46,881 nt of DNA from a virus (IMGVR_UViG_3300033997_000067:1-46881); one strand, 5' to 3'. Numbered from the stretch's first letter, positions 6,724 to 13,614 are shown. Notes: generated by a model not told the origin, from the sequence alone. Translations and numbers: made by a program.

Positions 6724-7878
6724 CTATCGCTTCGGATAGGTTTGCGTCAGGCCGCCGTTGACCACATGGCCGCGACGCAGCGCCAAGTTGGCCAGGGCCG
6801 CCCGGTCTTTCTGGCTATGGCTGGCCTGGCCAAGCAGGCCGAAGTAGCTGTTTGCCGTCTCGCGCAGGTTCTCTGCTGGCGCTGCACCCGTTCGCTTCAA
6901 GGCCTGGGCAACCGACTTCTTGCGGGTGGTGCGCCGCCAGGGCTTTATCACATGCCCAACGAAGTCCACGCCACGGTCAATTGGCTGCAGGATGGTCTTT
7001 GAAGGGTTGAGCCTGACGCCAAGGCTCGGCAGGAAGTCTTCGATTTGCCGCAACCAATCGTTCAGCTGTTGCGGCGACTCATGCAGCAGCACGAAATCGT
7101 CGACGTAGCGGATGTAGTGCTTCGCGCCGAGCGTGTGTTTGCAGAACTTGTCCAGGGCGTCGAGGTAGACATTGGCGAAGAACTGCGACGACAGGTTTCC
7201 GATCGGCAGGCCAAGGTAAGCCGGCTGCGCGGTGAGACGCTTGTGCTGCGGCACGCGGTTGAACAGGTGAGCCGGACTGCGCTCGACGTAGTTTTCACGC
7301 GGGTCGTGCATCAGCACCTGCAGGGCCAGCTGCCTAAACCACGGATCATCGATGCGCTGTTCCAGCTGGCGCCCGAGCACGCGCTTGTCGATCGACACGA
7401 AGAAGTTGGCCAGGTCGCACTTGAGGTAGAAGCCAGGCCGCGACCAGTTCTGCGTCTGGCTGCGGATCTTCGCTTCGAGCCGCTTACCGGCGTACAGCGT
7501 GCCGCGTCCTGGGATACAGGCGCAGCTGTCCGCTATGAAGCTGCTCTCGATGCCTGGGCCGATGCGGTTGTACAGCAGGTGGTGCACGATGCGGTCGCGG
7601 AAGTCGGCGGCCCATACCTCGCGAGCCTTTGGCCGAGTGACCACAAAGCATATGGAACGGCCTGGCCGGTATTGGCCGGTGACCAGGTCGCGGTGTAGCG
7701 CCGTCAGGTTCTGCTCCAGGTTCATTTCGAAAGCCAGCGCGCTGTTGCTGTTGCGCTTCGAGCGCCGGCAATCGTAGTAAGCCTGAACCAGTTCGCTGAA
7801 CCGGTAGGGTGTCGAATCTGCGGACGGGGCGGACACGGAGCTCGTTGTTCTTGTCGTTGTTGTTCTGATTGCCATCAT
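6724..7878 (-). CDS. Reverse transcriptase of a diversity-generating retroelement
   Basis: The enzyme copies the TR RNA with errors at adenines for transfer into VR1 and VR2. The reading frame gives up to 384 residues. Seen are the catalytic Asp region FYLKCDLANFF (about 150-160), DGR motif 4 GLPIGNLSSQ (about 223-232) and YVDD (258-261). The RT homology starts near residue 25 (YRFSELVQAYYDCRRSK), so the start codon must lie inside the TR: ATG at 7878 or 7875, or GTG at 7836. None has a convincing ribosome site. No maturase or endonuclease domain is evident, as in DGR enzymes. It follows avd and TR in the order typical of Bordetella BPP-1. Confidence 0.92.
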   Translation of the reverse strand: MMAIRTTTTRTTSSVSAPSADSTPYRFSELVQAYYDCRRSKRNSNSALAFEMNLEQNLTALHRDLVTGQYRPGRSICFVVTRPKAREVWAADFRDRIVHHLLYNRIGPGIESSFIADSCACIPGRGTLYAGKRLEAKIRSQTQNWSRPGFYLKCDLANFFVSIDKRVLGRQLEQRIDDPWFRQLALQVLMHDPRENYVERSPAHLFNRVPQHKRLTAQPAYLGLPIGNLSSQFFANVYLDALDKFCKHTLGAKHYIRYVDDFVLLHESPQQLNDWLRQIEDFLPSLGVRLNPSKTILQPIDRGVDFVGHVIKPWRRTTRKKSVAQALKRTGAAPAENLRETANSYFGLLGQASHSQKDRAALANLALRRGHVVNGGLTQTYPKR

Positions 7879-7918
7879 CGAAGTTCATGTTGAATGCGTT
7901 GTTGGCTGAGCGCTGCGA
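7818..7918 (-). repeat. DGR template repeat (TR), 101 bp
   Basis: Read on the minus strand it runs from TCGCAGCGCTCAGCC to CCCGTCCGCAG. The core is strikingly rich in AAC codons; I count 32 adenines in the 101 positions. It aligns without gaps to VR1 (8506-8606) and VR2 (9181-9281). The first 15 and last 26 bases are unchanged in both VRs, while the AAC-rich centre is diversified. The last part, GAGCTC followed by a GC-rich stretch, corresponds in position to the homing signal. The 5' end of the RT frame lies within it. Confidence 0.95.
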
Positions 7919-8081
7919 CCGGTCGTGCTATCTACGTCGCCCCGGTGATCACTCATCGGGGAAACTGCGCTGGACCTACACGGACGCTTTAGACCGGCGG
8001 TATCCATGGATGCGCATGGCGGTGCTCACAGAGCAGCGGCACGACCAGATTCAATTCGCACAGGACTGAAGGCCGTGACCT
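7919..8081 (-). ncRNA. Spacer upstream of TR, probable part of the DGR template RNA
   Basis: 163 bp between avd and TR with no credible gene. A perfect 7-bp hairpin (CTGAAGG 8066-8072, CCTTCAG 8079-8085) stands at the avd stop codon. In BPP-1, RNA flanking the TR is needed for cDNA priming and for binding the RT-Avd complex, so this segment is likely to be functional RNA. That is inference from the known system. Confidence 0.45.
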
Positions 8082-8438
8082 TCAGGCAGCGGGCGCGGAT
8101 GGGGTGGAGCGCTTCCAGGCATTGGCCTGCTTCCCGATGGAGGTGGTTACCTCCATGGTGGCGGCATGCTGGGGGACGCTGATGAAGCGGCTGTCCTTGA
8201 ACAGTCGCATCAGCAGCTCAATCACCTGCACCTTCTCTACCAGGTCGATCAGGTGCGGGCGCTTGTCTCGGGCAGCATTCGCCCTGGCAATGAGCATGAG
8301 CACGTCAATGCACTCGTCGATCACCCGGCGCCCAAGCGACTGTTTCAGCTCGCGAGGTATATTGCGGGTGAGGTTGGTCGCCATCTGCAACAGGCCGCTG
8401 GCGGCTTTGTAGATGGACAGATCGGTGTGCATTGCCAT
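8082..8438 (-). CDS. avd: Avd-like DGR accessory protein
   Basis: 118 residues, nearly all helical (YKAASGLLQMATNLTRNIPRELKQSLGRRVIDECIDVLMLIARANAA), with the four-helix-bundle look of Avd and related bacterial 23S-intervening-sequence proteins. Avd forms a pentamer that binds the RT and the template RNA and is required for cDNA synthesis. The surface is basic, fitting nucleic-acid binding. The start at 8438 has AAGGAGG about 8 bp upstream. It sits between the VR1 target and the TR, the classical avd position. Confidence 0.85.
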   Translation of the reverse strand: MAMHTDLSIYKAASGLLQMATNLTRNIPRELKQSLGRRVIDECIDVLMLIARANAARDKRPHLIDLVEKVQVIELLMRLFKDSRFISVPQHAATMEVTTSIGKQANAWKRSTPSAPAA

Positions 8439-8459
8439 GTCATGCCCCTCCTTGGGCTG

Positions 8460-8476
8460 CCGCCCGTGCCGGGCGG
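8460..8476. promoter_or_regulatory. Hairpin downstream of VR1
   Basis: CCGCCCG (8460-8466) pairs with CGGGCGG (8470-8476) around a 3-nt loop. It lies between the VR1 target gene and avd, 29 bp past the end of VR1. There is no T run on either strand, so it is not an ordinary terminator. In BPP-1 a DNA hairpin or cruciform just downstream of VR increases homing; this one is a candidate equivalent. Confidence 0.45.
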
Positions 8477-8479
8477 TTA

Positions 8480-8489
8480 AATGAATGAA
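8480..8489 (-). promoter_or_regulatory. VR-flank element copy 1
   Basis: AATGAATGAA on the plus strand (TTCATTCATT on the coding strand), separated by 16 bp from the 3' end of VR1. The same 10 bases occur at the same distance from VR2 and are absent beside the TR. It may belong to the target-side homing signal. Confidence 0.4.
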
Positions 8490-9098
8490 TTACTGAATGA
8501 TCTCGCTGCGGACGGGGCGGACACGGAGCTCGCTGCCCTTGCCGTAGCAGTTCTGATCGCCATCAACGAAGTACATGAAGAACGCGCTGTAGGCTGAGCG
8601 CTGCGAAGATGACCAGTACGCAGCATCGCGGAACGCCTCGGGACCGCCTTCACGGAATGCCTCGTGTGCCGTCTGGGCTGGATCTTCTTCGGTGTACAGC
8701 AGGCCGACCGGCTCGCTGTTGGGGTTGTCGCCGCTGCGGGCGTATTGCCAGTTTTCTTCGGTGGTCGGCTTGAAGTGTCGGTATTGGAGTTCCTGAACGT
8801 CACGTGCAGGGATCGCCCAGTCGCTGTAGCCGCCAATAGCCAGGGCCAGGACCTGTTTGGCGAGCTCGCTACCAGTGGAAGCCATGGCTTCGGTGTTGGC
8901 TCGGCTGTTCGTGAAGCTGTCGGCGCCCTCAATCTTGACGCCGTACTCGCCCCAGGCGCCCACCAGCTCATGCTCAGCTCCGGCAGTGATGTGCAGGCAG
9001 CGCACACCGGTATCAGGGTCGCGGGTGATGCCGGTGACAAAGCCGCCGCCGTAGGCCTGGCCGATTGCTGGAGTTTCTGCTTTTTCAACTGCGCTCAT
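8490..9098 (-). CDS. DGR variable protein 1, C-type-lectin-like fold
   Basis: 202 residues, from ATG at 9098 with AAGGAG 6 bp upstream. The C-terminal domain (about 115-200) has the hallmark YWSSSQRSA...FVDG...LRVRPVRS of DUF1566/FGE-type C-lectin folds used as DGR ligand-binding domains. The diversified residues lie at about 170-189. The N-terminal region GGFVTGITRDPDTGVRCLHITAGAEHELVGAWGEYGV has a counterpart in variable protein 2. No signal peptide, tail-fibre repeat or membrane anchor is seen. It is on the early strand, so assembly into the virion is not evident. Its ligand is unknown. Confidence 0.9.
   Translation of the reverse strand: MSAVEKAETPAIGQAYGGGFVTGITRDPDTGVRCLHITAGAEHELVGAWGEYGVKIEGADSFTNSRANTEAMASTGSELAKQVLALAIGGYSDWAIPARDVQELQYRHFKPTTEENWQYARSGDNPNSEPVGLLYTEEDPAQTAHEAFREGGPEAFRDAAYWSSSQRSAYSAFFMYFVDGDQNCYGKGSELRVRPVRSEIIQ
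8506..8606 (-). repeat. DGR variable repeat 1 (VR1), 101 bp
   Basis: Gap-free match to the TR with 15 substitutions, all at TR adenines by hand alignment. Examples are AAC to TAC, AGC, TTC, TGC and GGC; GAT to GTT; and AAT to GAT. One change (GCA to GCG) is silent. Invariant TR positions include ATG, GGC and CAG. The pattern is the signature of adenine-specific mutagenic retrohoming. Confidence 0.95.
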
Positions 9099-9124
9099 GT
9101 GCTGCTCCTTGACGTGCAGGCAAC

Positions 9125-9144
9125 AAAAAAGGCGCTGCTGCGCC
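9125..9144 (-). terminator. Rho-independent terminator between the two DGR target genes
   Basis: On the minus strand, GGCGC-AGCA-GCGCC (9144-9131) can be extended by G-T pairs and is followed by TTTTTT (9130-9125). It comes after the variable protein 2 gene and before variable protein 1. It should reduce read-through into VR1, avd and RT unless antitermination operates. It may also act as the VR2-side hairpin. Confidence 0.65.
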
Positions 9145-9154
9145 CCTGTGTTCG

Positions 9155-9164
9155 AATGAATGAA
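9155..9164 (-). promoter_or_regulatory. VR-flank element copy 2
   Basis: AATGAATGAA on the plus strand, 16 bp from the 3' end of VR2, exactly as beside VR1. Nearby bases are also partly conserved (AATGA at 8496-8500 and 9171-9175), so homology of the two target genes extends past their stop codons. Confidence 0.4.
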
Positions 9165-9167
9165 GGA

Positions 9168-9749
9168 TTAAATGAAGTATCTGCGGACGGGGCGGACACG
9201 GAGCTCGTAGTACTCGTCGCCGTAGTACTGAAGGCCATCACCGAAGTGCATGAGGAATGCGAAGTCGGCTGAGCGCTGCGAGCTGCTCCAGTAGGCGCCT
9301 TCCTTGATCAGGTTGTGCATCCAGGCTTGGTAAAGCTGTGAGGCCGCCGGAAGGTCGAAGTCGGAATGACCTTCGTTTTGGTATGCCCTGGCCGCCTCAG
9401 CAGCAGGGTGGCCGCCCTCGGAAATCAGTGCATCAGTGTTCGCCTTGCCGTCATGGCGACTGGTTGCCTTCGACTCCTGATTGCGGCCGCCCCATTCATG
9501 CTCGCCTACATCCTCATGAGCAAAGATCAGGTAGTGCGCCTGCACGTCGCCGATTGCTGGAACAAATCCGCCGTTGATGCCGCCTTGGCCGGGCCATGGC
9601 TGGCCTATCGGCGGCGCGACGATCACCGGCTGATTGCTTGCAGGCGCCAGTTGAGCCAGGGCACTTACCAGAGCGAGCTCAGCAAGCTTTGGCCGCGCCA
9701 TCTTGAACTTCAGGCCGTTATGCTCCAGCTTGACCATTTCGGATTTCAT
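9168..9749 (-). CDS. DGR variable protein 2, C-type-lectin-like fold
   Basis: 193 residues, from ATG at 9749 with GGAG 7 bp upstream. The C-terminus YWSSSQRSADFAFLMHFGDG...LRVRPVRR is the variable lectin-like domain. The N-terminus (about 1-50) is basic and Pro/Ala-rich and differs from protein 1. The middle (GGINGGFVPAIGDVQAHYLIFAHEDVGEHEWGG) aligns with protein 1 in pattern. The two genes look like diverged paralogues that share one template. It is read from the left operon. No secretion signal is visible. Confidence 0.9.
   Translation of the reverse strand: MKSEMVKLEHNGLKFKMARPKLAELALVSALAQLAPASNQPVIVAPPIGQPWPGQGGINGGFVPAIGDVQAHYLIFAHEDVGEHEWGGRNQESKATSRHDGKANTDALISEGGHPAAEAARAYQNEGHSDFDLPAASQLYQAWMHNLIKEGAYWSSSQRSADFAFLMHFGDGLQYYGDEYYELRVRPVRRYFI
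9181..9281 (-). repeat. DGR variable repeat 2 (VR2), 101 bp
   Basis: Gap-free match to the TR with 16 substitutions, all at TR adenines by hand alignment. Examples are AAC to GAC, TTC, CTC, CAC, TAC and GGC; AAT to CTT; and AAG to GAG. VR1 and VR2 were diversified independently: most shared variable codons carry different outcomes. Confidence 0.95.
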
Positions 9750-9819
9750 AGATTTCTCCAGGGTGAAGTCCGCCCTCCATGGCTGGTGGCGGTTATTTGG
9801 TAACGTGACAGGGTTGTTA

Positions 9820-10179
9820 TCAGGCGTTGGCGATCAGCAGCAGGCCAGTGTCGTCAGGATCGTCGCCAAGCATCAGGGCTGGCGTACGCAGCTCACGGCT
9901 GAGCCGGAATCGCTCCAGGCTCTGCTCCACATATTTTGAAATCACGATTTCGTGGCGCGGAGCACTGAGAAAGTGGCGGGCCGCTTCAGGCCCTAGCTCA
10001 TGGATACGGTGGATCATCAGGGTCATGGCCTCGCCGTTTTCCTCGACTTCAGCCCATCCCATAATGTCGGCTAGGGCCTGGCGGGTACCTTTGCCAGCCT
10101 TCATGCGCAGATCCTCAATTCCTGCCCTGGCCTCTTTCTTCTTGCGCTTTTCGTCGCGCTCTTGAGGCGTCATCGCCAT
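9820..10179 (-). CDS. Hypothetical phage protein, RHH/DUF-type small early protein
   Basis: 119 residues, with a very basic start (MAMTPQERDEKRKKKEARAG) followed by a helical domain (GTRQALADIMGWAEVEENGEAMTLMIHRIHELGPEAARHFL). Similar proteins recur in Pseudomonas phages beside recombination genes. The layout suggests a small DNA-binding regulator, but I see no definite helix-turn-helix. The ribosome site AAGGAGG lies 6 bp before the ATG. Confidence 0.65.
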   Translation of the reverse strand: MAMTPQERDEKRKKKEARAGIEDLRMKAGKGTRQALADIMGWAEVEENGEAMTLMIHRIHELGPEAARHFLSAPRHEIVISKYVEQSLERFRLSRELRTPALMLGDDPDDTGLLLIANA

Positions 10180-10264
10180 ACGGCACCTCCTTCAATCCGC
10201 TGGGCGGGATGTGCATGTGCAGCTGTCGGCGGCGCTGCTGCGTGAGTTTTTGAATTCGCCTCAT
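10115..10264 (-). CDS. Possible small Arg-rich protein
   Basis: 49 residues (MRRIQKLTQQRRRQLHMHIPPSGLKEVPYG...). ATG at 10264 overlaps the preceding stop as ATGA, and GAGGTG lies 9 bp upstream. The reading frame runs 65 bp into the following gene in another frame. The composition is typical of out-of-frame reading, so this may be spurious. Confidence 0.25.
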   Translation of the reverse strand: MRRIQKLTQQRRRQLHMHIPPSGLKEVPYGDDASRARRKAQEERGQGRN

Positions 10265-10425
10265 GGGTGGCACACCTCAATCGGTGTTTTCTTTGTCGAG
10301 CCGGAAGGCATGACGACCAGCAGGCGGTTGTTCCCTCGGTATACGCCCCAAGGCTGGCCAGTTGACCTGGCCATGGCCGCCGCGTACTTCACAGCAGGCA
10401 CGGGCTGGGCGATTGTGGCGATCAT
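10261..10425 (-). CDS. Small hypothetical protein coupled to SSB
   Basis: 54 residues (MIATIAQPVPAVKYAAAMARSTGQPWGVYRGNNRLLVVMPSG...). The start overlaps the SSB stop as ATGA. The segment PWGVYRGNNRLLVVMPSG is a sensible beta-rich core, and the protein resembles short proteins that follow ssb in Pseudomonas phages. Function unknown. Confidence 0.6.
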   Translation of the reverse strand: MIATIAQPVPAVKYAAAMARSTGQPWGVYRGNNRLLVVMPSGSTKKTPIEVCHP

Positions 10426-10910
10426 GCGCCGACCAGGTGGTGGAGCGGGGCGAACGGGATGTCGTCGTCGAAGCTTTCGTAGTCCGGGCCGTTCGCGCCC
10501 TGCTGGTTCTGCTGCTGAGCGGCTGGCCGCTGTTGGGAGCGCTGTTGCTGCCGGGGCTGCTGTGCTGACTGGTTGCCCTGCGACTGCTGCGGCGGGCTGC
10601 CGGCAAACTTGATGATGATCACCCGGCCGGTGAGCTTCACGCCTTGGGAGCGGTCGGACTTGGTGTAAGTCTCGACATGCGCATCGTCGATGGTGAAGTG
10701 GACCTGCTGGCCCTTGAGCAGGTATGGCGCCATGGCCTCGGCCTGCTTGCCCCAGAGCGTAGCGTCGACCCACTGAGTCGGGCGCTTGCCATCCTGACCT
10801 TTGCGGCCGTATTCACAGGCGATGGCGATGTTGCATACCGGGTCGCCGGCAGTGGTGTAGCGCAGTTCAGCGTCGCGGCCAATGCGACCGATATCGGTAA
10901 GAGTTGGCAT
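10422..10910 (-). CDS. ssb: Single-stranded DNA-binding protein
   Basis: 162 residues: an OB-fold (GRIGRDAELRYTTAGDPVCNIAIACEYGRKG...QWVDATLWGKQAEAMAPYLLKGQQVHF, residues 7-75), then a Gln-rich linker (QQPRQQQRSQQRPAAQQQNQQG) and an acidic tip FDDDIPF. The tip, which normally ends the protein and docks partner enzymes, is followed here by nine more residues (APLHHLVGA), as in some phage SSBs. It protects ssDNA during replication and works with the ERF and exonuclease genes next to it. Confidence 0.93.
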   Translation of the reverse strand: MPTLTDIGRIGRDAELRYTTAGDPVCNIAIACEYGRKGQDGKRPTQWVDATLWGKQAEAMAPYLLKGQQVHFTIDDAHVETYTKSDRSQGVKLTGRVIIIKFAGSPPQQSQGNQSAQQPRQQQRSQQRPAAQQQNQQGANGPDYESFDDDIPFAPLHHLVGA

Positions 10911-10924
10911 CGTGATTCCTTGAG

Positions 10925-11542
10925 TTATGCGGCCGCGCCGAGCACTTTGTTCATGCGCTCGTCGAGAATTTCGTAGAAGGTTTTCACCCGCTCAGTGAGC
11001 TTGCGGATCATTACTTCGTCGCGATACACGCGCTTGACGAAGAGCGGCATGCCTGGCCAGTAGCTGATGAAGTCCAGCCATTCGCGCTCGGATACCCACA
11101 GGCCGCCCTGGCACTGGGCGACATGCTCCTTGGGTACCTCGCCGGCCAGGATCACGCCCACCTGAAATTTTGGCAGCTTGGTCTTGATCTCGGTGAGACC
11201 CTGGTCGCCGACCAGCGCGTCAGGGGAGTAGCCGATTCCGTGGTTGAGGATGATGCCGACCGAGCGGGTCTTGATGCTCTCGCGGTCCTCGTAGAGCCCG
11301 CGCGCGACGCCCTCCAGCTCATGGCCTCGGATGGTGGCCTTGGTCTGGAACGGAATCTCGGCGGCCTCTTCAGTGATCCGCTCACCGATGAGCTGATCCA
11401 TGTAGGTGAAGGCCGCCACGCCGAAACCGGCTTCGCCTTTACCGGAAACCAGCAGGCAGTCAAGTTCGGAGCAGGTGATGATGCCCAGCCGCAGGGCAAG
11501 CCACTCAGGGGTGCCCTGTTCGATATCAGTGATGATCTGCAT
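10925..11542 (-). CDS. YqaJ/lambda-type 5'-3' exonuclease
   Basis: 205 residues, from ATG at 11542 with AGGAGG 6 bp upstream. The pattern GTPEWLALRLGIITCSE (start), a central DALVGDQGLTEIKTK (the Asp-Glu-x-Lys nuclease core) and HVAQCQGGLWVSEREWLDFISY is that of YqaJ-like viral recombinases. It resects double-stranded ends to give 3' overhangs for the ERF protein. The C-terminus ends near the ssb gene. Its start overlaps the erf stop region by 17 bp. Confidence 0.9.
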   Translation of the reverse strand: MQIITDIEQGTPEWLALRLGIITCSELDCLLVSGKGEAGFGVAAFTYMDQLIGERITEEAAEIPFQTKATIRGHELEGVARGLYEDRESIKTRSVGIILNHGIGYSPDALVGDQGLTEIKTKLPKFQVGVILAGEVPKEHVAQCQGGLWVSEREWLDFISYWPGMPLFVKRVYRDEVMIRKLTERVKTFYEILDERMNKVLGAAA

Positions 11543-12302
11543 CTTGGGCCTCCTGTGGCGCCGATTCATTCTGCTTGACTGATTTGCTGAGCATCCCCAG
11601 CACCTGGTCGAACGCCGCTTTCTCCACCGCTGACGGCGTTCCGTGGATGTTGGCGAATGCGGCCTTTGCCTTGTCGCTGCAGCGCTCCAGCAGCATGGCC
11701 AGTTGGGTGGCCTGGACCGAGGTAACACGCGGCGTCACCACGGCGCCGTTGCCGTCGTCGTCCTCGCCGGTGGTGGTGAAGTTGAGTAGGGCGCCGGCGG
11801 TGTAGCGCTTTCCGTAGCTCACGCTCGATGCGACGGCCTGAACACCGTTCTTGCTGCCGCTGGTGTCTGCCGGAAGGACAAGCGAGGTTGTTTCACGGTG
11901 GCCGGCCCGGTGGCTCAGCACGCCTTCTACCTCAATGCCGCGCTCGTTCCTTGGGGTGCGGAATGAGAGGGCGAAACCGTGCCGTGCGAGCACAGGCTTG
12001 ATCATCTCGTTGATGTCCTCCCACAGTGCATATGTGCTCTGAATGCGCCCGCCTTTGTCCTTGATCCCGCCGCGCTCGCCGATGACGGGCAGTTCTTCCT
12101 GCATCGCGGCCAGCGCTTCGTCGAACTGCTGCTTGGCCTGCAGCGCCTGGATGTTCTGGTGCATCACCATCAAACGCTCCATCTTGTCGATGTCTGCGTT
12201 GGGGGACATGGCGACCTGCTGGATGATCTGCAGAACGGTGACCGACTCGGCGGCAATGGCCGGCGGCTGGGATTGGGTTTCGACCCTGGCTACGTTGCTC
12301 AT
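11526..12302 (-). CDS. erf: ERF family single-strand annealing protein
   Basis: 258 residues. The segment FDEALAAMQEELPVIGERGGIKDKGGRIQSTYALWEDINEMIKPVLARHGFALSFRTP (about 60-117), followed by a strand-rich region with TTSLVLPADTSGSKNGVQAVASSVSYGKRYTAGALLNFTTTGEDDDGNGA, is the classic ERF domain. It anneals resected strands and with the exonuclease makes a Red-like pair that can circularise or recombine the phage genome. GAGGT precedes the ATG. Confidence 0.93.
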   Translation of the reverse strand: MSNVARVETQSQPPAIAAESVTVLQIIQQVAMSPNADIDKMERLMVMHQNIQALQAKQQFDEALAAMQEELPVIGERGGIKDKGGRIQSTYALWEDINEMIKPVLARHGFALSFRTPRNERGIEVEGVLSHRAGHRETTSLVLPADTSGSKNGVQAVASSVSYGKRYTAGALLNFTTTGEDDDGNGAVVTPRVTSVQATQLAMLLERCSDKAKAAFANIHGTPSAVEKAAFDQVLGMLSKSVKQNESAPQEAQDADHH

Positions 12303-12310
12303 GGCGCACC

Positions 12311-13435
12311 TCAGTAGGAAATGGAGACGTTCGGGATCTTGCGCTGGGCGATCAGGGTGACCGCTTGTTTGGCGCAGGCTTCTGGCATGCCGCCGGCGAT
12401 GAAAGCTTCCAGCGCTGAACGGTTGATGCTGCGGCGATGGGCTTCGTCGCGCTCACGGGCTTCTTGCTGGCGAAGGATCTCGGCTGCAGCGGCATCAGCA
12501 CGGCGGCGCTCGTCCTGGCGGGCCAGCTCGGCCGCTTCATCCTGACGGCGCGCGGCCTCTTGGCGCTCCTGCTCCATCCGTTGCTCGGTGGCAACGCGGT
12601 CGGCCTCGGCCTGAGCCCGGGCGCACTCGGCTTGCTCGGCCTGCAACTTGAGCTGCAGGCGCTGGCTTTCGGCTTCTCGCTCTTGTGCAGCGGCCTGGTC
12701 GATCAGCTCCTGCTCACGGCGTGCTGCGGCTTCCCGCGCTGCCTGCTGCTCCTGAGCCACGCGCCGGCGCTCCTGCTCGACCGCCACCTCCTGTGCTAAC
12801 CGGATGCGGTCTTGCTCGGCGCGCTCTTCTGCTTCGCGGCGCAGGCGGGCCAGCTCGGCCTGTTCGGCTTCGTATTGCTGGCGGGCAGCCAATGCAGTGC
12901 GCAGCACCTTCAGCGAGTCTTCCTTGGCCCGGGCGGCTTCGGCTTCGAACTCTTGCCACTGCTCGCCCAAGGCGACGGTCTCAACCTTGGCGATGCGATC
13001 AGCCAGGTCTTCGGCGGTGATGCCTTCCAGGTCCTTGGCGTTGAGCTTCAGGTGGGCAATGGCGCTGTTGTGCCGATCTACCCGGGCATCCTCAGCGGCC
13101 TGCCAGTCGTTCAGCGGCTTGCGCACTTCGTCGCGAAGCTTGTCCATTTCAGTGACGAACTCGCGCAACTCGGCCTCGACGACCTTCGGCATCTCCTTGA
13201 GGCGGCGCAAGTAGTCTCGACCAGGATTCTCCACTGCTTTCTTGGACCGGCTCACTTCAGCTGCCAGACTGGCGATGCGTTCTCGCCCTTTACGGGTGGT
13301 CAGATCTGGCACTTCGCCGCATACCTGCGACCTGGTGTGCTCAAGGAAAGGTTTCAGGCCACCCAGCACGTAGATAGCCGGGGCGTTCTCTTCGCTGATG
13401 TCGTCGACGGTGATCAGTTGCTGTTGTGCGGACAT
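12311..13435 (-). CDS. Long coiled-coil protein of the recombination module
   Basis: 374 residues. After an N-terminal globular part (about 1-190, with a helical DUF1351-like pattern) there is a near-continuous Glu/Arg/Ala/Gln coiled coil from about 190 to 345 (EQAELARLRREAEERAEQDR...). A short terminal domain (RSALEAFIAGGMPEACAKQAVTLIAQRKIPNVSISY) follows. Proteins of this architecture precede ERF or Bet genes in many phages. A structural or DNA-bridging role with ERF is inference. The start has GAGGTG about 8 bp upstream. Confidence 0.75.
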   Translation of the reverse strand: MSAQQQLITVDDISEENAPAIYVLGGLKPFLEHTRSQVCGEVPDLTTRKGRERIASLAAEVSRSKKAVENPGRDYLRRLKEMPKVVEAELREFVTEMDKLRDEVRKPLNDWQAAEDARVDRHNSAIAHLKLNAKDLEGITAEDLADRIAKVETVALGEQWQEFEAEAARAKEDSLKVLRTALAARQQYEAEQAELARLRREAEERAEQDRIRLAQEVAVEQERRRVAQEQQAAREAAARREQELIDQAAAQEREAESQRLQLKLQAEQAECARAQAEADRVATEQRMEQERQEAARRQDEAAELARQDERRRADAAAAEILRQQEARERDEAHRRSINRSALEAFIAGGMPEACAKQAVTLIAQRKIPNVSISY

Positions 13436-13614
13436 TGGGACACACCTCGCGCTCCATGCGAGCGCCGTCAGTTGGAATAAGGGAGTGCCAGGTCACCCGG
13501 GTATGAGGTTGGCCCAGGCCCTGGCTGCGGTGGATGGTTGCGCGCTCTCGCCGCTTACGCTCCCGAAGGGGTACGGTTATCCCCGATGGGGCCCGCCGTG
13601 CGCCGGGTGTGAAT
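13436..13614. other. 179-bp gap without a supported gene
   Basis: It contains short hairpins (for example GCGCTC/GAGCGC near 13456-13473). A minus-strand open frame of 102 codons crosses into the coiled-coil gene but has low-complexity, Arg/Pro-rich translation, so I do not call it. Confidence 0.4.

Noticed and set aside
7484-7888. Minus-strand frame starting MNFDDGNQNNNDKNNELRVRPVRR
   Set aside because: It is the TR read in the VR frame and then out of frame through the RT gene. It is informative for the TR alignment but is not a gene.
7869-8069. Plus-strand 66-codon frame over the TR and spacer
   Set aside because: No ribosome site, antisense to the template RNA, low-complexity translation.
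6724-8081. Retron or group II intron reading of the RT locus
   Set aside because: No msr/msd-type structure, no maturase domain, and the adenine-specific TR/VR pattern with Avd fits only a DGR.
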